Position numbers and translations under genes: made by a program. The notes beneath the pieces were generated by a model, which was not told the DNA's origin, did no database searches, and saw only the letters and a list, made by a program, of their open reading frames with translations. This document shows, one piece after another, positions 44,953 to 53,404 of a DNA stretch of 64,000 nt. How positions within the stretch are numbered: the stretch's first letter is position 1; every line of letters begins with the position of its first letter. The stretch is from contig CAVSND010000016.1 in NCBI GenBank assembly GCA_963729215.1, positions 372,001 to 436,000 on the forward strand, given 5' to 3'. The stretch comes from CAVQJU01 sp963729215 (GTDB lineage: Bacteria; Acidobacteriota; Vicinamibacteria; Vicinamibacterales; CAVVIG01).

Positions 44953-46466
44953 GTGCACGCTGCACCCGCCAACATCGTCTCCTGATTCTGATCGTCGCCT
45001 ACAACGCCGAGAAGACGATCGGCGAGGTCCTCGCACGGGTGCCGCCCGGACTGGCGGACGAATATCAGGTGGAGGTGCTGGTCCTGGACGACTCCTCACA
45101 GGACCGGACGTTCGAGGCGAGCCGCGGCGTGCAGCGCGAGGGCGCCGTGCCGTTCCCGATCCACGTCCTCCTCAACCCGGTGAATCAGGGATATGGGGGG
45201 AATCAGAAGATCGGATACCGCTACGCGATCGATCACGGGTTCGACTCTGTCGCACTGCTGCACGGCGACGGCCAGTATGCGCCGGAATGCCTGCCCGATC
45301 TGGTCCGGCCGCTTCGCGACGGCGAAGCCGACGCCGTGTTCGGCTCACGCATGCTCGAGAAGTCGGGCGCGCTGCGCGGCGGCATGCCGTTCTACAAGTT
45401 CGCCGGCAATCGCATCCTGAGCTGGTTTCAGAACCGGATGCTGGGCACGTCGCTGAGCGAGTTCCATTCGGGCTATCGCGTGTACTCGGTGGGGGCTCTC
45501 CGCAAGATCCCGTTCGAGTTCAATACCAATGATTTTCACTTCGACACCGAGATCATCATCCAGCTCGTGTTTGCAGGGCTGCGCATCCTCGAGCTGCCGA
45601 TCCCGACCTATTACGGCGATGAAATCTGCCACGTGAACGGGCTGAAGTACGCGGCCGACGTCACGACGGCCGTCGTGCGCGCCCGCTCGCAGCGGATGGG
45701 TTTCTTCTACGACCGCCGGTTCGATTGCGACTCTGGCGCGATCGGCACCGAGCAGTACGAGCCGAAACTGAACTACCTGAGCCCGCACACCGCCGCCGTG
45801 GAAACCGTGCGCCAGGGTGCGCGCGTGCTCGACCTGGGATGCGCCGGCGGCTACGTGGGCGCGACGCTGCGCCGCCAGCGGGGGTGCCGCGTGACGGGAG
45901 TCGATCGTGTGCCGCTTGGCCCCGGCGTCGAGCTCGACGCCTTCGTTCTGTGGGATCTGAACAACGGTCTCGGCGCGCTCGATTTACGCGACTACGACTA
46001 CGTCCTGCTGCTCGACGTCATCGAGCACCTGTCATCGCCGGAGGCGTTCGTTCAGGAGTTGCGGAACAAGTTGAAGCTCTCGCCGGGCACCGTGGTGCTC
46101 GCGAGCACGGCGAACATCGGGTTCGTCATCAATCGCCTGATGCTGCTTGCGGGACAGTTCAACTACGGCAAGCGCGGCATTCTCGACCTGACGCACTGCC
46201 GGCTGTTCACGTTCTCGTCGTTCCGCCGCCTGTTCGATCAGAGCGGATTCCGCGTTCGAGAAATGCGCGGCATTCCAGGGCCGTTCGCGCTGGCGTTCGG
46301 GGACTCACGCCTGAGCCGAGCGCTGTTCGCGATCAACGCGGCCCTCGTCAAGCTGTCGCGCGGATTGTTTTCCTACCAGATGTTCTTCGTGGTCGAGACG
46401 CAGCCGTCGCTCGACTACCTGCTCGAGCGCGCGAGGGAACACTCCGCGGAACGGACCGCGACCTAA
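44953..46466 (+). CDS. GT2 glycosyltransferase fused to a SAM-dependent methyltransferase
   Basis: About 500 aa. The N-terminal GT2 domain of the dolichol-phosphate-sugar synthase type starts ILIVAYNAEKTIGEVLARVP, then VLDDSSQDRT, NQGYGGNQKIGYRYAIDHG, HGDGQYAPE and EFHSGYRVYSVGALRKIPFE. From about residue 265 a class I methyltransferase follows: VRQGARVLDLGCAGGYVGAT, VTGVDRVPL, YDYVLLLDVIEHLSSPEAF and LFTFSSFRRLFDQSGFRVRE. The start is unclear because an indel lies between 44930 and 44985; GTG 44953 or an internal codon may serve. The fusion suggests one protein that moves a sugar to a lipid carrier or glycan and methylates it. Confidence 0.85.
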
Positions 46467-46483
46467 TCCACTTCCAGGCGGGT

Positions 46484-46960
46484 TCACTTCTCCGCAAGCG
46501 GCAGGAACAACGACACGCGATCCTTGCCGCCGATCGACTTCGAGATGTGTCCCTGTCCCGTCGTGTCCTCGACCAGCATCACTTTGCCCGGGTACAGGCG
46601 GATGTGCGAGCCGTCGCCGATGATGACCTCGCTCTCGCCGCTGACGGTCACCACGTACTGACGGCGCGGCGCCACGTGCCAGTCGAGGTCGTAGGACGGC
46701 GAGGTTCGCACCCACTGCGCGTCCTTGAACGCCATGAACTGCGAGCGCTCGGAGGACCCGTTTGCCGGGCTGAGCGGGAGCGGCACGGTAATCTCTTCGG
46801 CGTGCGTCTTGTTGTCCGGCCCGGTGAACAGGCGGGTGATCGTGACAGGCGTACGCTCCGCCGCCACCGCGGGCTGTGCGACGAATCCCCGCACGCCCCA
46901 CACGACGAGCAGCGTGGGAATCCAGCCGAGAACCAGGACGCCCTGCAGGATCTTCTTCAT
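46484..46960 (-). CDS. Membrane-anchored cupin-like protein
   Basis: A 158-aa protein. The N-terminal helix ILQGVLVLGWIPTLLVVWG is a signal peptide or anchor. The rest forms a small beta-barrel: TPVTITRLFTGPDNKTHAEE, DLDWHVAPRRQYVVTVSGES, GDGSHIRLYPGKVMLVEDTT and GQGHISKS. The turns resemble a cupin with the HxH partly kept (DWHVAPRRQ). Metal binding is unproven. Its ATG overlaps the stop of the upstream SRPBCC gene (ATGA), so the two form an operon. Confidence 0.7.
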   Translation of the reverse strand: MKKILQGVLVLGWIPTLLVVWGVRGFVAQPAVAAERTPVTITRLFTGPDNKTHAEEITVPLPLSPANGSSERSQFMAFKDAQWVRTSPSYDLDWHVAPRRQYVVTVSGESEVIIGDGSHIRLYPGKVMLVEDTTGQGHISKSIGGKDRVSLFLPLAEK

Positions 46961-47556
46961 GATTGTTCTCCGTGTCCGGCGTAGTGCAGGTCCGCTAGAC
47001 GTCCGCCGCGCGGCGGGGCAGGCGGGAGCGTGCCGCCCTCGGCCAGGATCTTCATGTTCTCGAGCGCTGTCGTGAACGCCGCGGTTCGCTGCGCCTTGTC
47101 CCGCTCGCGTGCCGCATCATCCGCAAGCATCGAGTTGTCGAAGATGAGCGTGTACACGAGCTTCGAGGTCGTTGCCGTCACCGGCCGTGCTTCGAGCGTG
47201 CCGTGATACAGGTTGTAGGGCCGGCCTTCGCGCACCGGCTGCGTGTAGGTGTAGGAGAGCTCTGTTCGCCCGACGAGGATTTCGTTCGCGACCGAGCGGA
47301 CGGCGCCGATTTCTCCATCCTTGCCCGTGACCGTGCAGGTCGGTATCCGCAGCCACTCGGCGATGTCGCAGTACTTGCCGACGCGCTTCCAGACCTCCGC
47401 GGCCGGCTTGTTGACAGTGATTTCGAGCGGGATGACGGCGTACGTCGGGTTGGGAATGGCCAATGGCGGCGGTGGCGTCTGGGCGTGAGCGGAAGCGGCG
47501 AAACAGACACACGCGAGCGCGCAGCAAGCCGCGGCTTTCACGAGTAACAATCGCAT
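46957..47556 (-). CDS. Secreted SRPBCC (START-like) family protein
   Basis: A 199-aa protein. ATG 47556 has GGAGG 6 bp upstream. The signal peptide (LLVKAAACCALACVCFAASA) is followed by a Pro-rich linker and a polyketide-cyclase/dehydrase-like SRPBCC fold: VIPLEITVNKPAAEVWKRVG, YCDIAEWLRIP, GAVRSVANEILVGRTELSYT and RPYNLYHGTLEARPVTATTS. Such folds bind hydrophobic ligands; the ligand is unknown. It is coupled to the cupin-like gene by an ATGA overlap. Confidence 0.8.
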   Translation of the reverse strand: MRLLLVKAAACCALACVCFAASAHAQTPPPPLAIPNPTYAVIPLEITVNKPAAEVWKRVGKYCDIAEWLRIPTCTVTGKDGEIGAVRSVANEILVGRTELSYTYTQPVREGRPYNLYHGTLEARPVTATTSKLVYTLIFDNSMLADDAARERDKAQRTAAFTTALENMKILAEGGTLPPAPPRGGRLADLHYAGHGEQS

Positions 47557-47639
47557 TGATTCCTCCATAACAGTGCGTATCTTGGCACAATCGGGGCTGA
47601 GGGCGCATGATAGAAGAAGGCAGTCGGCGGAGGAAACCC

Positions 47640-48353
47640 ATGGCCAGTTTTGAACGGTACGAGAGTGCAATTCCCCGGGCGCGCGACGCCGAGATCGTCG
47701 CGGCCTTTTTGCGGGGTGTCTACGGTTGGATGTGCGGAGGCCTTGCGATCACGGCCGCAACCGCCTGGCTGGTCGCCGGCTCGCCGGCGATCGTGAAGGC
47801 GATCATCACCAACCAGTTCCTGTTCTGGGGTCTGGCCCTGGCGCAGCTCGGCATCGTCTTCACGCTGTCCGCGCGCGTGGATCGGATGGCCGGGAGCACG
47901 GCGTCGGCGCTCTTCATTATCTATTCCGCGTTGACCGGCGTGACGCTGTCGTTCGTCCTGCTGCTGTATACCGGGCAGTCGGTCGCGACGACGTTTGTCG
48001 TCGCAGGCGGAATGTTTGGCGCACTCGCGCTCTACGGCACGGTCACCAGGCGCAACCTGAGCGGGTTCGGCCAGTTCCTGTTCATGGGCGTCATCGGGCT
48101 GTTGCTCGCGTCGCTCGTCGGCATGTTCTGGCACAACGACGGCCTGCAGTTCATGATTTCCCTCGTCGGCGTGCTCGTCTTCGCCGGCCTGACCGTCTAC
48201 GACGCGCAGCGGCTCAAGGACATGGCGCTCGCGACCAACATCGGCTCCACCTCGGCGAGCACCATCGTCGGCGCCCTGGCGCTCTATCTCGACTTCATCA
48301 ACCTCTTCCTGTTCCTCCTGCGGTTCATGGGCAATCGCCGGGACGATTATTAG
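47640..48353 (+). CDS. Bax inhibitor-1 (YccA/TMBIM) family membrane protein
   Basis: A 237-aa protein with seven predicted helices. The start ASFERYESAIPRARDAEIVA is followed by FLRGVYGWMCGGLAITAATA, a typical BI-1 first helix. GLTVYDAQRLKDMAL, with the conserved Asp, and ALALYLDFINLFLFLLRFMG at the end are family signatures. Members act as Ca2+ leak channels or modulate membrane proteases (YccA with FtsH). ATG 47640 is preferred because GGAGG precedes it; ATG 47607 is also in frame. Confidence 0.93.
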   Translation: MASFERYESAIPRARDAEIVAAFLRGVYGWMCGGLAITAATAWLVAGSPAIVKAIITNQFLFWGLALAQLGIVFTLSARVDRMAGSTASALFIIYSALTGVTLSFVLLLYTGQSVATTFVVAGGMFGALALYGTVTRRNLSGFGQFLFMGVIGLLLASLVGMFWHNDGLQFMISLVGVLVFAGLTVYDAQRLKDMALATNIGSTSASTIVGALALYLDFINLFLFLLRFMGNRRDDY

Positions 48354-48373
48354 CGCGTGCACCATGGCGTGGC

Positions 48374-48418
48374 GGCCGGGCTTCAGCCGGCCGGCGACCG
48401 TCCGCCTGAAGGCGGACG
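48374..48418. repeat. Pair of GC-rich palindromes after the BI-1 gene
   Basis: GGCCGG-GCTTCAG-CCGGCC (48374-48392) is followed by CGTCCGCC-TGAA-GGCGGACG (48399-48418). The second shares its stem with the element at the gltD stop (11305-11328). The CTTCAG/CTGAAG loop type recurs at 60427-60480. Confidence 0.75.
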
Positions 48419-48449
48419 CTACGACAAAGGATTGGCAAGGAGTAGAACG

Positions 48450-49610
48450 ATGAGAAGGTCCCTGGTTGGCGCGGCGATGACGCTGGCGGCGGTGGCGGGT
48501 GCCTGGAATCTCATATCGGTGCCCGCTTCGGGGCAGACGAAAGCTACGGGCGCCCCGCCGCTCGTCATCACCGCCTATGGCGGCGAAACACCCAAGACCC
48601 GCTATGTCGCGCCGAAGACGCCGTGGGGGGAGCCCGACCTCGAGGGCGTGTGGTCGACCGACGACACGAGCGGCGTCCCGATGGCGCGTCCTGCGCAGTA
48701 CGGCGATCGCCTTTACTTGAATGACGAGGAATACGGGAAGCGGGCGCAGCAAATTGAGCGAGCCGCGACGCAAGGCGACCAGGAAGCCGTGGGCCCGTTC
48801 CGTTTCGACTTCGCGCGGCGGGCGTTCAAGCAGACGTCCTTGATCGTCGACCCGCCCGACGGACGAATCCCACCCTTTACAGCCGAAGGCACACAACGCC
48901 CGATGCCGCGAGGCACTTATGGCGACGGCCCGCTCGACTGGACAACCGACTTCTCGCTGTACGAGCGGTGCATTACGCGCGGGATCCTCGGCTCGACGCT
49001 GCGAGTCATCTACGGCAACGGCAACCAGATCGTCCAGGGTCCCGGCGTCGTCACGATCACCTACGAGATGATTCACGACACGCGAATCATCCACACCGAT
49101 GGCCGGCCGCACGTGGGCTCCGCGATTCATCAGTATCTCGGCAACTCGATCGGCCGCTGGGAAGGTGACGAGCTGGTCGTGGAGACCACGGGTTTCACCG
49201 ACAGAACCGCGATCGGCTTGAACGGAAACGGGAATCGCACGAGCACCCAGCTGAAGCTCACGGAGCGATTCAAGCGCGTCGCCAAGGACATCGTTCAGTA
49301 TCAGGTGACGGTGGACGATCCGGTCACCTACGAGCGCCCGTGGACCATGTCGATGCCGCTGACGCCACTCGACGGCGGGCGCATCCTGCCGTATTCGTGC
49401 CACGAGGGGAACATGGCGCTGACGCAGTCGCTCGGCGGCGAACGCGCGGAGGACCGTGCGCTCGAGGCGGATCGGGCCAAGGGCATCATCCGCCCGCGCC
49501 GTCCTGTGCAGGACGGCCTCGGCGTCGGCGGCGCTCCTGCGGGCCCGGGTGGATTCGGCGGCCGGGGCGCGCCTCCGGAGGCTCCGCCTGCGGCGCCGGG
49601 TGGCAGGTAA
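48450..49610 (+). CDS. Secreted protein of unknown function, paralogue of 36557-37393
   Basis: A 386-aa protein with a signal peptide (SLVGAAMTLAAVAGAW, cleavage near ASG). It shares with the 36557-37393 product the TDGRPH, GRWEGDELVVETTGF and LKLTERFKRVAKDIVQYQ block. Upstream are PDLEGVWSTDDTSGVPMARP and RITRGI-type beta strands. The C-terminal 40 residues are Gly/Pro/Ala-rich (GGFGGRGAPPEAPPAAPGG) and probably disordered. Function unknown. The ATG at 48450 follows a weak AAGGAG. It is preceded by the palindrome pair at 48374-48418. Confidence 0.75.
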   Translation: MRRSLVGAAMTLAAVAGAWNLISVPASGQTKATGAPPLVITAYGGETPKTRYVAPKTPWGEPDLEGVWSTDDTSGVPMARPAQYGDRLYLNDEEYGKRAQQIERAATQGDQEAVGPFRFDFARRAFKQTSLIVDPPDGRIPPFTAEGTQRPMPRGTYGDGPLDWTTDFSLYERCITRGILGSTLRVIYGNGNQIVQGPGVVTITYEMIHDTRIIHTDGRPHVGSAIHQYLGNSIGRWEGDELVVETTGFTDRTAIGLNGNGNRTSTQLKLTERFKRVAKDIVQYQVTVDDPVTYERPWTMSMPLTPLDGGRILPYSCHEGNMALTQSLGGERAEDRALEADRAKGIIRPRRPVQDGLGVGGAPAGPGGFGGRGAPPEAPPAAPGGR

Positions 49611-49655
49611 GCGCGCGCGGCGCGGTCACGGACTGTTGCGGCAGATCTCTCACCC

Positions 49656-51261
49656 GTGCTGAATCCGACGCGCCGTGCTGACACGGCCTGGCTTGCTGCG
49701 ATCGTCGGGCTGGGCGCGATGCTGCGCCTCTACCCCGTGTGGTTCGGGCTGCCGTACCTGAACGCGCGCCCCGACGAAACGGTCGCCCTTGGTCACGCCG
49801 TCGCGGTCATGCGCGGCGACTTCAATCCGCACTTCTTTCACTGGCCGTCGCTGACGTTCTACCTGTTTGCGGCGGTATTCAGCGCGATCTCCGACGTCTA
49901 CGGCGCGGTGGTCCCCGCTGGCGTCCTGAGCGACGCAGGATATTTCATCGTCGCGCGGATCGTCGTCGCGCTCGCGGGCACCGCGACAGTCGTCGTGCTG
50001 TTCCGTCTCGGCCGCCGGATGGCCGACGCGTGGACCGGTCTTGCGGCGGCGGCCTTTTTCGCGGTTGCCATCCTGCACGTGAGGGAATCGCATTTCGCGA
50101 TGACCGACGTGCTGATGACGCTGTTCGTCACGGGCTCGCTGGCTCTGCTGGTGCGCGCGCTCGATGACGCCGGCGGCGGCCCGGCCGCCAGCCGATGGTT
50201 CGCGGCCGCAGGACTGGTCGGTGGCCTGGCGGCATCCACGAAATACAGCGCCGCGGCTGTCATCGCGGCGATGGCCGCCGTGCAGGTCGCGTGGTTCGTG
50301 CGTTCGCCCCGCCGCACTGGCCGACCTCAACGCGTGGGCGCCATCCGCGATCTTCATCGCGGCCTTCGTGTGCGGTTTTCTCGTCGCGACGCCGTATGCG
50401 ATCCTCGATTCGCCCGCGTTCGCCACGGATCTTCGATTCGACTTCACGCATCTGTCGGCAGGCCACGCCGTCGACGTCGGACGGGGCTGGTTCTATCATC
50501 TGAGGTACTCGCTGCCGTACGGCGTCGGTCCGCTGACCTGTCTTGCGGCGGTCGCGGGCGTGATACCGACAGTCAGGCTCTATGGGTTGAAGGGCGTGGC
50601 CGTCGTCGTGTTTGCCCTTGCCTTCTATGCATCCGTCGGCAGCGGCTTCACGGTGTTCTATCGCTACGTCCTGCCGCTCGTTCCGGCGGTCTGCCTCTTT
50701 GCCGCGGTTGCCGCCAGGCTGGCTGCGGACTGGGTTGCGTCCCGGACAAGGCTGTCCGCACCAGCCGCGATGACGGCGCTGGTTGGTCTCCTGGCAGCAT
50801 GGCCGCTCGCGAACTGCGTGCGATTCGACATGCTGCTCGCGAGAACGGACAGCCGGGCGATTGCGGGGGAGTGGCTTCGGGCGCGCGTCAGGCCGGACGA
50901 TGCCCTGCATGAAGCGGGCGGGGTGTACGCGGCGCTGGATCTGTCCGGCGCGGCGTTTCATCGCTGGTCCTTCGAACCCGCCACCGGCTCGTTCGGCGAA
51001 ACTGGCGGCCGTACGCCGGAATGGCTGGTTTTCGAGGAGTCGCCGCTCTGGACCTACGCGACCGTTCCGCCGGAATTGCGGCGGCTCGCGGCCGACCACT
51101 ACACGCTTGTCTACAACGTGACCGCGACGAACGACGGCGGCGGCGTGTACGATATCCAGGACGCTTTCTTCATGCCGATTGCGGGCTTCAGCGGCGTCGA
51201 GCGCCCCGGACCGACCGTGCTGATTTACCGGCGCGGCGATCTGCCCGCGGTCGATCAGTAG
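49656..51261 (+). CDS. GT39-like (PMT-type) membrane glycosyltransferase, frameshifted once
   Basis: About 535 aa. The first luminal loop NARPDETVALGHAVAVMRGD carries the Asp-Glu pair of protein-mannosyltransferase-type GT-C enzymes. FNPHFFHWPSLTFYLFAAVF, ILHVRESHFAMTDVLMTLFV and GGLAASTKYSAAAVIAAMAA follow. The frame breaks near 50320. One base less restores DLNAWAPSAIFIAAFVCGFL and the remaining helices, then a soluble tail with RTPEWLVFEESPLWTYATVP. The start is GTG 49656. It would use a polyprenyl-phosphate sugar on the periplasmic side; the acceptor is unknown. Confidence 0.85.
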
Positions 51262-51284
51262 TCTCACGCCGCGTCCGCAAACAG

Positions 51285-52208
51285 ATGCCTACCAACCAGG
51301 GAACCATCCGGCTCTTCGAGGTGAAGGGAATCACGGTCTTCCTTCACTGGACCTGGTTTCTGGTCGCCGCGTACGAGATCGGCGGACGCACCGGGACCTA
51401 TTCGTCGATCACCTGGAACGTGCTGGAGTACCTGGCGCTCTTCGCCATCGTCCTGCTGCACGAATTCGGGCATGCAACAGCGTGTCGAAGCGTCGGCGGA
51501 CGGGCGAATCAGATCGTGCTGTGGCCGCTCGGCGGCATCGCCTACGTCGATCCGCCGCCGCGGCCTGGTGCCGTGCTCTGGAGTATCGCCGCCGGCCCGC
51601 TCGTGAACGTGGTGCTGGTGCCGGTGCTCGGCGTCCTGCTGCTCCTGACTCCATCCGGGCCCGCTGGTGCGTCCGATGTCCACGCGCTCGTGCGCGACAT
51701 CGCGTACATCAACGCGGGGCTGCTGTTCTTCAACGTGCTTCCCATCTATCCGCTCGACGGCGGGCAGATTCTGGCTGCGCTGCTGTGGTTTGTGATCGGG
51801 CGGGCGCGCAGCCTGAAGGTGAGCGCTGTGATCGGGCTTGTCGGCGTGGCCGCGCTGGGGTTGTGGGCGCTGAGTATTCAATCGGTCTGGCTGGGCATCA
51901 TCGCGTTCTTTCTCGCGAGCCGCTGTCTGAGGGCCTTCCAGACGGCCCGGTTGCTCAGCGCACCAAGGGTCGCGCTGGCCTGCCCGTCGTGTCAGCTCGA
52001 ACCGACGCCCGGTGCGGTGTTGACATGCCGCGGCTGCGGCACGGCGTTCGACCTCTACAAAGCCGCCGCCCGGGCGTCAGTGCGATGTCCGAAGTGTGAT
52101 GAAGAAGTCGCGGCGCTGAGCTGTCCGCGTTGCAGGGCGACCGGGCGCGTTGACGAATGGCGCCCGGCCGCGGTCGCGATGACGCAGTTGTCGAATCCTG
52201 CCGACTAA
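51285..52208 (+). CDS. M50-family membrane metalloprotease with C-terminal zinc ribbons
   Basis: A 307-aa site-2-protease-like protein. The active site is HEFGH (His59, Glu60, His63) in a helix, and the third ligand is in NVLPIYPLDGGQ near 155-165. Four to six helices cover residues 15-220. A cytoplasmic tail carries two Cys-rich knuckles: CPSC...CRGC and CPKC...CPRC. Such tails are unusual and may bind a regulator or nucleic acid. ATG 51285 lies 24 bp after the GT39-like stop. The substrate is unknown; the family cleaves anti-sigma factors and signal peptides in membranes. Confidence 0.88.
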   Translation: MPTNQGTIRLFEVKGITVFLHWTWFLVAAYEIGGRTGTYSSITWNVLEYLALFAIVLLHEFGHATACRSVGGRANQIVLWPLGGIAYVDPPPRPGAVLWSIAAGPLVNVVLVPVLGVLLLLTPSGPAGASDVHALVRDIAYINAGLLFFNVLPIYPLDGGQILAALLWFVIGRARSLKVSAVIGLVGVAALGLWALSIQSVWLGIIAFFLASRCLRAFQTARLLSAPRVALACPSCQLEPTPGAVLTCRGCGTAFDLYKAAARASVRCPKCDEEVAALSCPRCRATGRVDEWRPAAVAMTQLSNPAD

Positions 52209-52209
52209 C

Positions 52210-53235
52210 TCAGTTTGTCGGTTTTTCTGCCGGGAAATTCTGGAACAGCTCCAGGTGCATCCCGTCGGGATCCGAGATGAAGATGTCCCACACGGTCTTG
52301 CTGAACCAGATCGGTTCAGGCGTCACCATGGCGACCTTGTTCTCCTTCATCTTCTTGTGCATCGTGCCGAGGTCCGACACGCGCGCCACCCATCCGCCGG
52401 CGCCCGGGTCCGGCACGCGCAGCTGGAACGGCGTCCGTTTCATGCCCTTCCACTCGATGAACTCCTGCCGCGATTTCGTGCCCGGGAAGGTGAACATCAT
52501 CTGCCGGAACTCGCTGTTCGCGGCGGCGCCGTAAAGCTCCGCCAAGGCCTTGTTGCGCTGATACTTCGTGTCGCCGACGAGCGGCATCCCGACCACTTCC
52601 CGGTAGAACTTGATCGTGGCGTCCATGTCCTTCACGGCGAGCGCCAGTGACACACCCGGCTGCACCAGTCCAGGCAGCGTCGCTTCGGCGGCCGAGACCT
52701 CCATGGCTCGAACCAGATAGCCGTCGGTGTCGCGCAGGATCACCGAACGCGACGAACCGTTCGCGGTCGCGATCGTCGCCGCCCCGGCAACGCCGCCGGT
52801 CTTCGACACGATTTCGGCGCCTGCTTTCCTGGCGTTCGCGAGCACCTCATCGACGCTTCGCACCGGGAGAATGAGCTGCACGGCGCCGGGATCGGTCGGC
52901 AGACCCTGGCCGCCCTTGCGATCGACGTTGGAGAACTCGGTCAGCTCGAAACCAAAGCCGTCCGAGAACCTCGCCATCGCCAGACGCAAGCCGAGGCCGG
53001 GAATGTTGTTCAGCAGCGCGGCCCCGGGGGTGGAGAACACCCGCGGCTCCGGAATGGTCATGCCGAAGATGTCGCGATAGAACGCGATGGTCGGCTCCAG
53101 CTTGGTGGTGGCATGAATGAAGTGGCTGAGGCTGACGAGGCGAGGCGCCTCGGAACTCGCAGCCGGCGCGCTGGTCTGGGCGGCGGCGGCGGCAGTGATC
53201 AGGACGACGAGAACGGCGGCGAGAAAACTACGCAT
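52210..53235 (-). CDS. Secreted VOC (glyoxalase/dioxygenase-like) protein
   Basis: A 341-aa protein with a signal peptide (FLAAVLVVLITAAAAAQ). Two vicinal-oxygen-chelate modules follow. The first runs from LSHFIHATTKLEPTIAFYRD to IVSKTGGVAGAATIATANGS. The second runs from VSLALAVKDMDATIKFYREV to DIFISDPDGMHLELFQNFP. His and Glu residues in the usual metal positions (HFIHAT, HLELFQ) are present, but activity cannot be inferred. It converges on the M50 gene with only 1 bp between the stops. Confidence 0.82.
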   Translation of the reverse strand: MRSFLAAVLVVLITAAAAAQTSAPAASSEAPRLVSLSHFIHATTKLEPTIAFYRDIFGMTIPEPRVFSTPGAALLNNIPGLGLRLAMARFSDGFGFELTEFSNVDRKGGQGLPTDPGAVQLILPVRSVDEVLANARKAGAEIVSKTGGVAGAATIATANGSSRSVILRDTDGYLVRAMEVSAAEATLPGLVQPGVSLALAVKDMDATIKFYREVVGMPLVGDTKYQRNKALAELYGAAANSEFRQMMFTFPGTKSRQEFIEWKGMKRTPFQLRVPDPGAGGWVARVSDLGTMHKKMKENKVAMVTPEPIWFSKTVWDIFISDPDGMHLELFQNFPAEKPTN

Positions 53236-53404
53236 GTATCCTCCGCGGGAGTTTCCGAATGGCGCCTTCCCGCAGGCATCATGCTACAACGTCACCTGCC
53301 CGGCCCGTAGTATCCCCATAGGAGTACGCCTCACGGGGGATCCCAGCCCACGAGGGCCTGGCAATCCGGGCGAAATGTCCCGCCAAACCGGACCTTGAGC
53401 CTAA

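Noticed and set aside
45000..45532. Continuation of the 43532 membrane-protein frame to 45532
   Set aside because: The translation turns into Arg-rich nonsense over the GT2 gene, whose true frame is clear.
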